Assembly: GCA_029260235.1 (NCBI GenBank) | Contig: JAJDDP010000020.1 | Location: 1 to 37,260, forward strand | Origin: Phycisphaerae bacterium | GTDB lineage: Bacteria > Planctomycetota > Phycisphaerae > UBA1845 | Direction: 5' to 3' | Length of the DNA stretch: 37,260 nucleotides | Shown: one piece after another, positions 24,595 to 32,259 of the stretch | How the letters are laid out: each line of letters begins with the position of its first letter | Position numbering within the stretch: position 1 is the stretch's first letter | Made by a program: the position numbers and the translations under genes | Notes under the pieces: model-generated | What the model saw: only the letters and a program-made list of their open reading frames with translations | Told to the model about the DNA's origin: nothing | Databases searched by the model: none

Positions 24595-25929
24595 ATGACC
24601 AACGACGCAACCGCCAGCAACCTCACCGACTACATCCTCTCGGGCCATGCCTTCCTGCATTGCCCGACCACCGAGAAGACCCGTTTCCAATCTGAATTGA
24701 CAACCATCGCCGAATCCTTGCCAGATGATGGTCGCCAGGTCTTCACTTGGAGCCACGCCACCGGATGGCTGGACAGCGAAGGAAATGCGCCTTCAGGTGT
24801 CCAAATTGGACAGCCCGATCCCCAGAAAGTGCCCCAGGAGATCCTGGAGCTGCCCGAAGCAGCCATTTTCGTACTGAAAGACTTCGGCTACTACGTCCAG
24901 GCCAAGGACTATTCGTATGCCGACATCGTCACCGCCTGGCTCTGCGAGATCCGTGATGTCCTGGCCAGCAGCGGTCGTACCGTCATCTTCCTCGGTCCAG
25001 ACTTTGAGGTTCCAGCTGCGCTGGCCAATGATGTGACCACAGTCGAATTCCCCTTGCCCAACGATGAAGCAATCGAGAAGTCAGTTCGATTCGTCATGGA
25101 TGGCCATGACTTTGATGAGGCAATCCTGCCATCCATTGTCTCGGCCTGTAGAGGGATGACCGAGCAACAAGTCGAGGATCGCACAGCCCTGGCCCTGCGG
25201 AAGTTCAAAACCCTGAATGCTGACGCAGCCAAGTTGATCCTGCATGAGAAGGCAGACCTACTGCGCCGGAGCGGCTTGTTGAAATATCTAGAGCCACCCC
25301 CAGGCTGTATGAGCCTCATCGGGGGCTGCGAAGCCGTCAAGGACCACATCCGACGTGACAAGACCTGCTTCGGGGAAGACGCGCAAGCATTCGGTATCGA
25401 TTCCCCCAAAGGCATCATGCTGGTGGGCATCTCTGGCTGTGGAAAGACTGCGATTTCGCTCAACGCCGCGGCAGAGCTGAACATGCCCCTGATCCAGTTT
25501 GATGTTGGGGCCATGATGTCCAAGTGGGTGGGTGAATCTGAACGGAATGTCCGAGAAGCGCTTCGCCAGATCGAGGCCATGGCTCCCTGTGTTGTGCAGA
25601 TGGATGAGATCGAGAAGGGGTTCGGCACAGTTGGCAGTGATGGCGAGCGGGTGGAAGAATGCGGATCGACTGTAAACGTCAGCCGCGTATGGGAAGTCGT
25701 AGACACACAGACCGGCCAATGCCTGACGACTTTCGACTGGACAGGCGAGCTGAACGTTCCCATTTCCGACGTGGCTGGGATTCCGACGGATGACAGTTCA
25801 CATGACTACTTGTCTCTCGTCCCCTGCGAATCAACTCTCGAGCTTGTGCATACAGTCCAACAGCACGTTGGCCGTCAAGTTCAATTCAAGCGCCGTGAGG
25901 TGAGGGAGGCTGACCATGGGAAGGAATGA
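24595..25929 (+). CDS. Ycf46-like AAA ATPase, truncated and fused to unrelated C-terminal sequence
   Basis: A 444-residue protein. The ATG at 24595 has TGGAG seven bases upstream. Residues 10-250 are the N-terminal domain of Ycf46-type AAA proteins (SGHAFLHCPTTEKTRF, then a nucleotide-independent fold). The AAA core follows: Walker A GISGCGKT with Lys284, SKWVGESERNVREAL, and Walker B VVQMDEIEKGF with Asp337 and Glu338. After about residue 350 the family match stops: sensor 1, the arginine finger and the helical lid are absent, replaced by about 90 residues of unrelated acidic sequence (DTQTGQCLTTFDW, SLVPCESTLELV). It probably binds ATP but is unlikely to work as a normal hexameric ATPase. 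Its last 14 bases overlap the HTH gene, so the foreign tail probably came with that gene. A fragment of the N-terminus recurs at 15748. Confidence 0.8.
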   Translation: MTNDATASNLTDYILSGHAFLHCPTTEKTRFQSELTTIAESLPDDGRQVFTWSHATGWLDSEGNAPSGVQIGQPDPQKVPQEILELPEAAIFVLKDFGYYVQAKDYSYADIVTAWLCEIRDVLASSGRTVIFLGPDFEVPAALANDVTTVEFPLPNDEAIEKSVRFVMDGHDFDEAILPSIVSACRGMTEQQVEDRTALALRKFKTLNADAAKLILHEKADLLRRSGLLKYLEPPPGCMSLIGGCEAVKDHIRRDKTCFGEDAQAFGIDSPKGIMLVGISGCGKTAISLNAAAELNMPLIQFDVGAMMSKWVGESERNVREALRQIEAMAPCVVQMDEIEKGFGTVGSDGERVEECGSTVNVSRVWEVVDTQTGQCLTTFDWTGELNVPISDVAGIPTDDSSHDYLSLVPCESTLELVHTVQQHVGRQVQFKRREVREADHGKE

Positions 25930-26125
25930 CGCGTCCCCTCCAACCGAGTCGCCGTATCTGTCTCCGCGCGAACTAGCCGAACGGTGGCGATGTGCACGGT
26001 CCTCGGTGGATCGGATTGCTCGGCGGCTTGGACTATCGCGTCTCTGCCTAGGCGAAGGCCGAAACGGCATGGTGCGGTTCCTAAGGGAGGAGGTGGAACA
26101 ATACGAAGAATCGCGGCGGGTCTGA
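25916..26125 (+). CDS. Excisionase-like helix-turn-helix protein
   Basis: A 69-residue DNA-binding protein of the AlpA/excisionase (MerR-like winged helix) type: LSPRELAERWRCARSSVDRI is the helix-turn-helix, followed by the wing and recognition part ending in VRFLREEVEQYEESRR. Such proteins bend or mark att-site DNA for excision or control element genes. GGGAGG stands six bases before the ATG, and the start overlaps the AAA stop by 14 bases, so the two are translationally coupled. It would be the natural partner of the tyrosine recombinase at 29924-31177, from which it is separated by the secreted-protein gene. Confidence 0.8.
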   Translation: MGRNDASPPTESPYLSPRELAERWRCARSSVDRIARRLGLSRLCLGEGRNGMVRFLREEVEQYEESRRV

Positions 26126-26594
26126 TCGTCGCAATCACAAATCTCTATCTCGCATGGCTACCCCGGGAAGATCGCGAGTCCCCCGGGGTGGCGGCGTGCG
26201 CTACATGCGTTCATGGTTGATTTGCGACGAATCACTGCGAGACTGTGTTTGCTAGCACTGGTCTCGGTTATTGAGAAAAAGCTGCCTTTTGATTCGGAAA
26301 CGAAGAAGTCCTCAAATTCTGGATTATTGAATGAGAATTCCATGTCCTCCCGCGCTCCGTTCAGCTAGTATTGAGTTTGTTCACGGGCCGGTGGGCATCA
26401 AGGTACGCGTGCGGAGTCGGGCACAATCACCTCCCCCACCACACCAAGGATGACACATTGAGAGCCGTCAGACCACGCCCATGGGATCGGCCAGTTTGGC
26501 CTGGCTGAAGCGCATAGTCCGCGCAGCCCGATTGAGGGGCCGTGCGCAGCGTGCAGCGGCAGTACATGCCATGCGTCTGAAAGGATCAAGAAGA
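26126..26594. other. Intergenic stretch of about 470 bp with a strong hairpin
   Basis: The region follows the excisionase-like gene and precedes the FG-GAP protein. ACCCCGGG at 26160-26167 pairs with CCCGGGGT at 26182-26189, an 8-bp stem with a 14-base loop, 35 bases past the HTH stop; it could be a terminator or an element-end structure. The part from about 26230 to 26380 is noticeably richer in A and T than its surroundings and should contain the promoter of the next gene. A 33-codon frame at 26154 lacks a ribosome binding site and is not supported. Confidence 0.4.
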
Positions 26595-29500
26595 ATGCGC
26601 GCATTGCCCACCCTCTGTACGGTCATCATGATGCTAGCGGGCGCTGCAGTAGGGCTGACGGTCGCAGCGCCGGCAGATGCCCAATGTCCAGGCCCAGACG
26701 TCGACAGCGACGGCATCGGCGACGCCTGCGACAATTGCCCGTTGATTTCCAATCCGACGCAGGCGAACAGCGACGGATCGGCCTCCTTCCCCCGGGCGGT
26801 CAACTACGGCGCGGGCGCCACCTCCTGGTCCGTGGCCATCGGCGATCTTGACGGCAACGGCAGTCCCGACTTGGTGGTGGCGAACAACAGCAGCGACAAC
26901 GTCTCGGTGCTGCTGGGTAATGGAGACGGCACCTTCGCCCCGAGGGTCAACTACGCCGCGGCCAGCAGTCCCCGTTCCGTGGCCATCGGCGACCTCAACG
27001 CCGACGGCACGCTCGACCTGGCGGTGGCGTGCGCATGGGGATCCGGCAACGTCTCGGTGCTGCTGGGTAATGGAGACGGCACCTTTGCAGCAGCGGTCAA
27101 CTCCGGCGGTTGGGGCACCGGTCCGGCTTCCGTGGCCATCGGCGACCTCAATGGCGACGGCAGTCCCGACCTGGCCGTGTCAAGCTACGTCAGCAACCTC
27201 GTCAGGGTGCGACTGGGTAATGGAGACGGCACCTTCGCCGGGGGGAGCTTCTACCCCGTGAGCGACCTGCCCTACTACTTGGCCATCGGCGACCTCAACG
27301 GCGACGGCAGTCCCGACCTGGCCGTGTCATGCTATTTATACAACATCGTCTCGGTGCTGCTGGGCAATGGCGACGGCACCTTCGCCGCGGCGGTCGACGA
27401 CACCTCGGGCAACGGCCCCTACTCCGTGGCCATCGGCGACCTGAACGGCGACGGCAACCCCGACCTGGCGGTGGCAAGATGGGACTACGTCGTGGTGCAC
27501 CAGGGCAATGGCGACGGCACCCTCGGCCCGCGCACACCCCACGTCGCGGGCAACGATCCCCGTTCCGTGGCCATCGGCGATCTTGACGGCGACGGCAGTC
27601 TCGACCTGGCGGTGGCGAACCTTGATGACGCCAACGTCTCGGTGCTGCTGGGCAATGGCGACTTCACCTTCGCCCCGAAGGTCGACTACAGTGTGGGCAA
27701 CGATCCCATCTCCGTGGCCATCGGCGATCTTGACGGCGACGGCAGCCGCGACCTAGTGACGGCGAACCGCCACCTCGGCAACGTGTCGGTGCTGCTGAAT
27801 ACCGGCGACGGCCTCGGCGATGCCTGCGACCCGTGCTTTGGAACGCCCAATGTGGACTTCGATGGAGATGGCTATTGCGACTCGGCCGACAACTGCCCAT
27901 TCTTTGCTAATCCGGGCCAGGATGATACGGACTGCAACACCAACGGCATCCCCGACGAGTGTGAGTTAGCGGGCAAGGACTGCAACACCAACGGCATCCC
28001 CGACGAGTGCGACATTTCCAGTGGCGCACCCGACTGCAACACCAATGGCATCCCCGACGAGTGCGACACGGACTGCAACACCAACGGCATCCCCGACGAG
28101 TGCGAAATCTCCGGCGGCGCACCGGACTGCAACACCAACGGCATCCCCGACGAGTGCGACATTTCCAGTGGCGCACCCGACTGCAACACCAACGGCATCC
28201 CCGACGAGTGCGACACGGACTGCAACACCAACGGCTTCCCAGACGAGTGCGACATCGCCGGCTTTGTCTTCGTCGATACATCAGCGGGTTTGTTTATCAC
28301 GACCCCGGGCGGCATCGCAGTCGATACCATTGTCGCGCCACCCGACGCCGGCGAGGACGTCGTCGTTATCCTAGAATTTGCCAACACCGGGCCGGGAAGC
28401 GTCGTCACGCTGTCCATCAACGGCACGGTCGTGGCGGGCTCCGCTCTCAGCGGAGCGCCGACCTGTGGGGTACAAGCGACCGCTCTCATCGTTCCAGCTG
28501 AGACATTCAACTCTCTGACGGATCCAGCCAGCAGCGACGGCAACGCGCTCCTGTCCTACCAACTCAACGGGACTCAAGTTTGCGGCCCCGGGAACATGGT
28601 GGCGACTACGAGCTTTGCGACCTTAGTCCTGGACGACTGCAACACCAACGGCATCCCCGACGAGTGCGACACGGACTGCAACACCAACGGCATCCCCGAC
28701 GAGTGCGACACGGACTGCAACACCAACGGCATCCCCGACGAGTGCGACACGGACTGCAACACCAACGGCTTCCCGGACGAGTGCGACATTTCCAGTGGCG
28801 CACCCGACTGCAACACCAACGGCATCCCCGACGAATGCGAAATCCCCAGCCCGGCCACTCTCTTTGCCCCGAAGGTGAGCTACGGCGCCGGCGATGCTCC
28901 TCTATCAGTGGCGGTGGGCGACCTCGACGGCGACGGCGATCTGGACCTGGCCACCGCGAATTCCAATAGCGACGACGTGTCGGTCCTGCTGAACATCAAC
29001 GGGACCGGGACCTTCGACGCCGATGTGCTCTACGGCGTCGGCGATGCTCCTCTCTCCGTGGCGATCGGCGACCTGAACGGCGACGGCGACCTGGACCTGG
29101 CCGTCGCGAGTTGGTTCAGCAACGACGTGTCGGTCCTGCTGAACAACGGAGGCGGGACCGGGACCTTCGCCGCTAGTTCGCCCTATGGCGCCGGCAATGC
29201 TCCTCAATCCGTAGCGTTGGGCGACCTGGATGGCGACGGCGACCTGGACTTGGCGGTGGCGGATGCTGATAGCGATAAGGTGTCGGTCCTGCTCCACAAT
29301 GATGGTGACTGCAATGGCAACGGTGTGCCGGACAACTGCGAGACCTTCACGGACTGCAACACCAACGGCGTTCCTGACGAGTGCGAGATCGCGGGCGGGA
29401 CCAGCAATGACTGCAACACCAACGGCATTCCTGACGATTGCGAGCCGGACACGGACGCCGACGGACTACCCGATGCCTGCGATGCCTGTGCGGGCGGCGC

Positions 29501-29681
29501 TGCCAGCGGCGACAGCGACGCAAGCGGCGGCGTAGATCTTGACGATTACACGGAGTTCAACGGCTGCTTGGTCGGCCCCGGCGGCGGCTTGGGCCTCGGC
29601 TGCGAGTGCTTCGATTTTGACAGTGACGGTGACAACGACCTGGAGGACTTCGGCGCGTTCGCTCGATTGCTGGCGCCGTAA
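26595..29681 (+). CDS. Secreted FG-GAP propeller protein with calcium-binding DCNTNGIPDECD repeats and dockerin-like end
   Basis: A 1028-residue exported protein. The ATG at 26595 has AAGGA nine bases upstream and gives a clean signal peptide ending APADA; an ATG eight codons upstream is possible. A TSP3 loop (DSDGIGDACDNCPLISNP) follows at once. Seven FG-GAP/VCBS units (SVAIGDLNGDGSPDLAV, VSVLLGNGDGTFA) make up about residues 60-410, enough for one seven-bladed propeller. They are followed by the rest of a TSP3 loop (DGLGDACDPC), seven DCNTNGIPDECD units, a beta-rich domain of about 125 residues, five more units, three more FG-GAP units, and three degenerate calcium units. The end is dockerin-like (DASGGVDLDDYTEFNGCL, DFDSDGDNDLEDFGAFARLL). 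The acidic loops predict calcium-dependent folding at the cell surface. No enzyme motif is seen. Confidence 0.9.
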   Translation: MRALPTLCTVIMMLAGAAVGLTVAAPADAQCPGPDVDSDGIGDACDNCPLISNPTQANSDGSASFPRAVNYGAGATSWSVAIGDLDGNGSPDLVVANNSSDNVSVLLGNGDGTFAPRVNYAAASSPRSVAIGDLNADGTLDLAVACAWGSGNVSVLLGNGDGTFAAAVNSGGWGTGPASVAIGDLNGDGSPDLAVSSYVSNLVRVRLGNGDGTFAGGSFYPVSDLPYYLAIGDLNGDGSPDLAVSCYLYNIVSVLLGNGDGTFAAAVDDTSGNGPYSVAIGDLNGDGNPDLAVARWDYVVVHQGNGDGTLGPRTPHVAGNDPRSVAIGDLDGDGSLDLAVANLDDANVSVLLGNGDFTFAPKVDYSVGNDPISVAIGDLDGDGSRDLVTANRHLGNVSVLLNTGDGLGDACDPCFGTPNVDFDGDGYCDSADNCPFFANPGQDDTDCNTNGIPDECELAGKDCNTNGIPDECDISSGAPDCNTNGIPDECDTDCNTNGIPDECEISGGAPDCNTNGIPDECDISSGAPDCNTNGIPDECDTDCNTNGFPDECDIAGFVFVDTSAGLFITTPGGIAVDTIVAPPDAGEDVVVILEFANTGPGSVVTLSINGTVVAGSALSGAPTCGVQATALIVPAETFNSLTDPASSDGNALLSYQLNGTQVCGPGNMVATTSFATLVLDDCNTNGIPDECDTDCNTNGIPDECDTDCNTNGIPDECDTDCNTNGFPDECDISSGAPDCNTNGIPDECEIPSPATLFAPKVSYGAGDAPLSVAVGDLDGDGDLDLATANSNSDDVSVLLNINGTGTFDADVLYGVGDAPLSVAIGDLNGDGDLDLAVASWFSNDVSVLLNNGGGTGTFAASSPYGAGNAPQSVALGDLDGDGDLDLAVADADSDKVSVLLHNDGDCNGNGVPDNCETFTDCNTNGVPDECEIAGGTSNDCNTNGIPDDCEPDTDADGLPDACDACAGGAASGDSDASGGVDLDDYTEFNGCLVGPGGGLGLGCECFDFDSDGDNDLEDFGAFARLLAP
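27930..28253 (+). repeat. Tandem DCNTNGIPDECD-coding repeats, block 1 (7 units)
   Basis: Seven near-identical DNA units, each encoding DCNTNGIPDEC plus a spacer of either two residues or six to seven residues (SSGAP or SGGAP type). The bases are conserved as well as the residues, suggesting recent expansion or gene conversion. Each unit resembles half an EF-hand calcium loop closed by a Cys pair. Confidence 0.9.
28635..28841 (+). repeat. Tandem DCNTNGIPDECD-coding repeats, block 2 (5 units)
   Basis: Five further units. Four use the short DT spacer and are almost identical in sequence to those in block 1, including the variant unit with F in place of I (DCNTNGFPDEC) that also ends block 1. 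This shared variant points to copying between blocks. Confidence 0.9.
29307..29444 (+). repeat. Degenerate DCNTNG repeats, block 3 (3 units)
   Basis: Three more diverged units (DCNGNGVPDNCE, DCNTNGVPDECE, DCNTNGIPDDCE) before the dockerin-like end of the same gene. They lack the base-level identity of blocks 1 and 2 and are probably older. Confidence 0.8.
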
Positions 29682-29745
29682 GGCTCGCTGGATCGCCGCC
29701 GATGTGGCCGTGGATGCAGAAGCCCGACCATTGGGGCATATTGAC

Positions 29746-29814
29746 CAGGGTTGTGATACCGACCTGGATGACTATGCGCTCTTCCAGAGTGGATTCACTG
29801 GGACCGCTCCATAG
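29746..29814 (+). pseudogene. Orphan dockerin-like C-terminal remnant
   Basis: One frame of this short stretch encodes DQGCDTDLDDYALFQSGFTG, which has the layout of a dockerin half-repeat (compare DVDLDDYTEFNGC in the gene just upstream), and stops at TAG 29812-29814. No signal peptide or start belongs to it and it is out of frame with the 26595 gene. It is probably the leftover 3' end of a second secreted-protein gene. Confidence 0.5.
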
Positions 29815-29923
29815 TCTGCCAACTAGAGCCCACCGCTCAATTTCTCCCAATAGGGCTCGACAACCCAGCGCTTTCGCCGCCGTTTGCGACGCCCCCGCCC
29901 CTGGGCCGAGAGTGTTGCGCAGT

Positions 29924-31177
29924 TTACCCGATCTTGGCAGCAATCGCAGCAGCCCGCTCTCGATCAGCTTCTGCATAAATCTCAGCGGCTGCGATCGTCG
30001 TTTGGCCAAGCAGTACTTTGGCAGACTCCAGCCCATACTCCTTCCTCACCCTGGTGGCGAATGAGTGTCGAAGTTGATGCGGGTGCCAATGATGTTCCCG
30101 CCTCCATTTTTTGAGTTCATCACGTTGTTGGGGCGTGAGATCTCGCTGGCGGATTCTTGACAGCTCTGGGTGAGGGAATGCCTTTTCGATTCCCCGCTGG
30201 ATCCCCCGCCGGTAGCTGGCAGTCGTGTATCGCTGCTGCGGCTGCCGCCTAGGTGATCGTTTCCGGTTGGTACCGGGGCGATTACCGCACGACTTTGGAG
30301 TCTTGCGGTGACGATGCAGCTCGGCTCGACGTTCAACGTCGGCATCGATAGCGCTGAAGAGATAGCCACTCAATTCAGGTTGGAGGAAGGGTCTGATCAC
30401 AGCCTGCGCCTTTGGCCCGGGTTCGACAACTCGCGAATGCCCATGGTGTTCTGTCTTGTGCGATGCCGGGCGATAGATCCAGATCGCCCCGTCCATTTCA
30501 ATGTCGCAAGCCCGCATGATGACGACTTCACCTGATCGCATTCCTGTTAGCCGTTGCAATTCGATCATTGCCCAGACCTGCTTGGAGACGTGAGGACGCA
30601 CAGCATTCACGGACGCATCGTCGATAGGCCTTACGGGGTTGGTGTCCCGAGCCTCGCTGCGGCCCCTTCTCAGTCCGCCAATCGCCTGCAGCCCGTGGAG
30701 AACCGCGGGGGCGATCAACTCGTTTTCCACCCCCCATCTCACCATCCGCTTGATCCGGTTGATGTTGTCGTTGATGTACTTACGGCTGTGCCCCGCGTCA
30801 ATCATGGCACCGCGAACAGCCTTCAATTTCAGCGGTGTGAACTGACCGGCGGGGAGGGAAGCGTAGAGGCGCTTGAGCGGACGCATCGCTGCCTTGATCC
30901 CATTGATTTCGTCTGTAGGCCTTCCATTCTTGCGGTAGTATGTGTTCGCGAATCGCCAGTAGGCCAAGATCAATTCTGCGATCGCTAGCTCCGCCGTCCC
31001 AGGAACGAGCTGACGTCCGCGGGCGAGCCACTCAGCAATGACACGATCGTAGTGCTCCTGAGCTGCGGCGCTGCCGAACTTCCCCAAGTAGATCCACTTG
31101 CCGTCGAGAACAACGGCTGCTTGTCCGGTCGCCTTGTGATGTCGAAGTTTGGGCGCTGACTGATGTTTGACGGGCAT
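29924..31177 (-). CDS. Tyrosine recombinase/integrase
   Basis: A 417-residue site-specific recombinase. The ATG at 31177 has GGAG nine bases upstream; an in-frame TTG five codons earlier is less likely. The N-terminal part (about 1-60) carries a small DNA-arm-binding motif (GQAAVVLDGKWIYLG) typical of planctomycete integrases, and a SAM-like core-binding domain spans about 65-165. The catalytic domain shows Arg214 (TGMRSGE), Lys241, His367 and Arg370 (HPHQLRHSFAT), and the nucleophile Tyr401 (EIYAEAD). The position usually held by His or Trp ten residues before the Tyr is Gln392 (LLGQTT), a conservative but notable change. The gene lies 121 bases from the 3' end of a tRNA-Pro gene on the same strand, the classic arrangement of an element integrated in a tRNA gene. 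Confidence 0.92.
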   Translation of the reverse strand: MPVKHQSAPKLRHHKATGQAAVVLDGKWIYLGKFGSAAAQEHYDRVIAEWLARGRQLVPGTAELAIAELILAYWRFANTYYRKNGRPTDEINGIKAAMRPLKRLYASLPAGQFTPLKLKAVRGAMIDAGHSRKYINDNINRIKRMVRWGVENELIAPAVLHGLQAIGGLRRGRSEARDTNPVRPIDDASVNAVRPHVSKQVWAMIELQRLTGMRSGEVVIMRACDIEMDGAIWIYRPASHKTEHHGHSRVVEPGPKAQAVIRPFLQPELSGYLFSAIDADVERRAELHRHRKTPKSCGNRPGTNRKRSPRRQPQQRYTTASYRRGIQRGIEKAFPHPELSRIRQRDLTPQQRDELKKWRREHHWHPHQLRHSFATRVRKEYGLESAKVLLGQTTIAAAEIYAEADRERAAAIAAKIG

Positions 31178-31204
31178 GCGAGCATTCTCCAAAATAACGC
31201 AAAA

Positions 31205-31220
31205 GGAGTAGTACTACTCC
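31205..31220. promoter_or_regulatory. Perfect 16-bp palindrome upstream of the integrase
   Basis: GGAGTAGTACTACTCC is a perfect palindrome 28 bases before the integrase ATG. On the minus strand it is followed by TTTT and can fold as a 6-bp stem with a GTAC loop, so it could terminate the tRNA transcript. As DNA it could equally be an operator for a dimeric repressor of the integrase. The sequence alone does not decide. Confidence 0.5.
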
Positions 31221-31296
31221 CTTTCCATTGCTTTCGAGCCGCTCTACCCGACGCAGGTAGGTACGTTAAGTTCAACGTTCGGCATGACTTACGGAA

Positions 31297-31372
<76 letters not shown>

Positions 31373-31387
31373 ATATTCGGCCTGAAC

Positions 31388-31416
31388 ATGCTAGGCTGGC
31401 ACTGATTCTCTGTCAA
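31388..31416 (-). promoter_or_regulatory. Sigma-70-type promoter of tRNA-Pro
   Basis: On the minus strand, a consensus -35 box TTGACA (31411-31416) is followed after exactly 17 bases by TAGCAT (31388-31393) as a -10 box. The -10 ends 15 bases before the mature tRNA start, as expected for a stable-RNA promoter. Confidence 0.75.
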
Positions 31417-32082
31417 TGGAAACGCGTGCTTGGACATCCGCCTCTTGCCTCCAGAACCCCCTTTGCCATTCCCGGAAACACTGTTTCTTGCTAGCCTCTT
31501 GCTTGTTTGGAGCAACACCATGCCTCGACCCTCTACTTAGTTCTTGTGGCACGCTGGGACATGCCTTGGCCACAAATCGTGGCGTATGAGTGAACACCGT
31601 TGCGGACGGTGCTGTTGCGTTTGGTTCCTCTAATCACTCTTAGCGCACCATGTTCTGTGGCCAGCGGTAAGCGACCGATGCGATGGCCTATCCCGCTACG
31701 AATATCCCGATGGCGCGAACTGCCTGCATGTCGATGAGCAGCCAGCCGCTCCGGGGCCACGGATTTGCGCGGCTTCAAACTCGACGCCGAGAGAAAAGGC
31801 CCGCACAACCTCGGGCCAGTCTGGCTTCCTCCCAGGAGCGCTTTCGGGCGAGTCATCCCCCGACAGCCTGGCGGTGCGCCGAACGGCCATCCACCGGCCA
31901 GGAGTGCGCCCGGGTCGCTCAAGATCCCGGCGGGCACTCTTAGCCTCCCACCAGCCTCCTCCCAGAGCCTAAATCGATGGCAAATTGACCGTTGCCCTTG
32001 TCGCTTCTTGGGCGGCCTCAGCGAGGGAATCCACTGGCCAATCGGCCATTTTTTTCCTGATTCCATAAACTACCACTTGCAA
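31417..32082. other. Long gene-free region, GC-rich with local dyads
   Basis: More than 650 bases with no convincing gene. The longest frame, on the minus strand at 31533-32066, has the Arg/Pro/Ser-rich look of non-coding translation and no ribosome binding site. The stretch contains a hairpin CACCGT-TGCGG-ACGGTG near 31593-31610 and a GC-rich block around 31730-31960 with several overlapping short dyads. I looked for the core motifs of RNase P RNA, tmRNA and SRP RNA on both strands and did not find them. A non-coding RNA of unknown type remains possible. Confidence 0.4.
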
Positions 32083-32099
32083 AGCGCAGCGATTGCGCT
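32083..32099. promoter_or_regulatory. Inverted repeat upstream of the REC-XRE regulator gene
   Basis: AGCGCA-GCGAT-TGCGCT is a perfect 6-bp inverted repeat about 160 bases before the regulator start, lying between TTGCAA and AAATAT, which stand 17 bases apart like a weak -35/-10 pair. It could be an operator, perhaps for the XRE-type regulator itself. Confidence 0.35.
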
Positions 32100-32242
32100 A
32101 AATATGCAGTACAGACAGAATAATTGATCGATTCCCGTGGATCAGTCAAAACACCCTCAGTTGAATTCTGACTGCCACAGTTGTTTCGGGCAAATGGGCT
32201 CGGAGTTCTTGCTAGGCGACATTTCTCGACAGACTTGCTCAC

Positions 32243-32259
32243 TTTGAAGGGGCTTCAAA
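32243..32259 (+). promoter_or_regulatory. Hairpin enclosing the ribosome binding site of the regulator gene
   Basis: TTTGAAG-GGG-CTTCAAA is a perfect 7-bp stem whose loop and 5' arm hold the AAGGGG ribosome binding site; its last A is the first base of the ATG at 32259. If it folds in the mRNA it would hide the start site, suggesting translational control. Confidence 0.5.

Noticed and set aside
24326..24610. 94-codon minus-strand frame upstream of the AAA gene
   Set aside because: It overlaps the AAA start in antisense and the better-supported 45-residue gene in another frame; its composition is not protein-like.
27930..28841. CRISPR-like regular repeats
   Set aside because: The repeats are in frame inside a secreted-protein gene and encode DCNTNGIPDECD units; spacers are not unique and no cas genes are present.
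31533..32066. 177-codon minus-strand frame in the gene-free region
   Set aside because: Arg/Pro/Ser-rich, no ribosome binding site and no motif; looks like non-coding translation.
31373..32258. RNase P RNA, tmRNA or SRP RNA in the long gene-free region
   Set aside because: Core motifs of these RNAs were looked for on both strands and not found.
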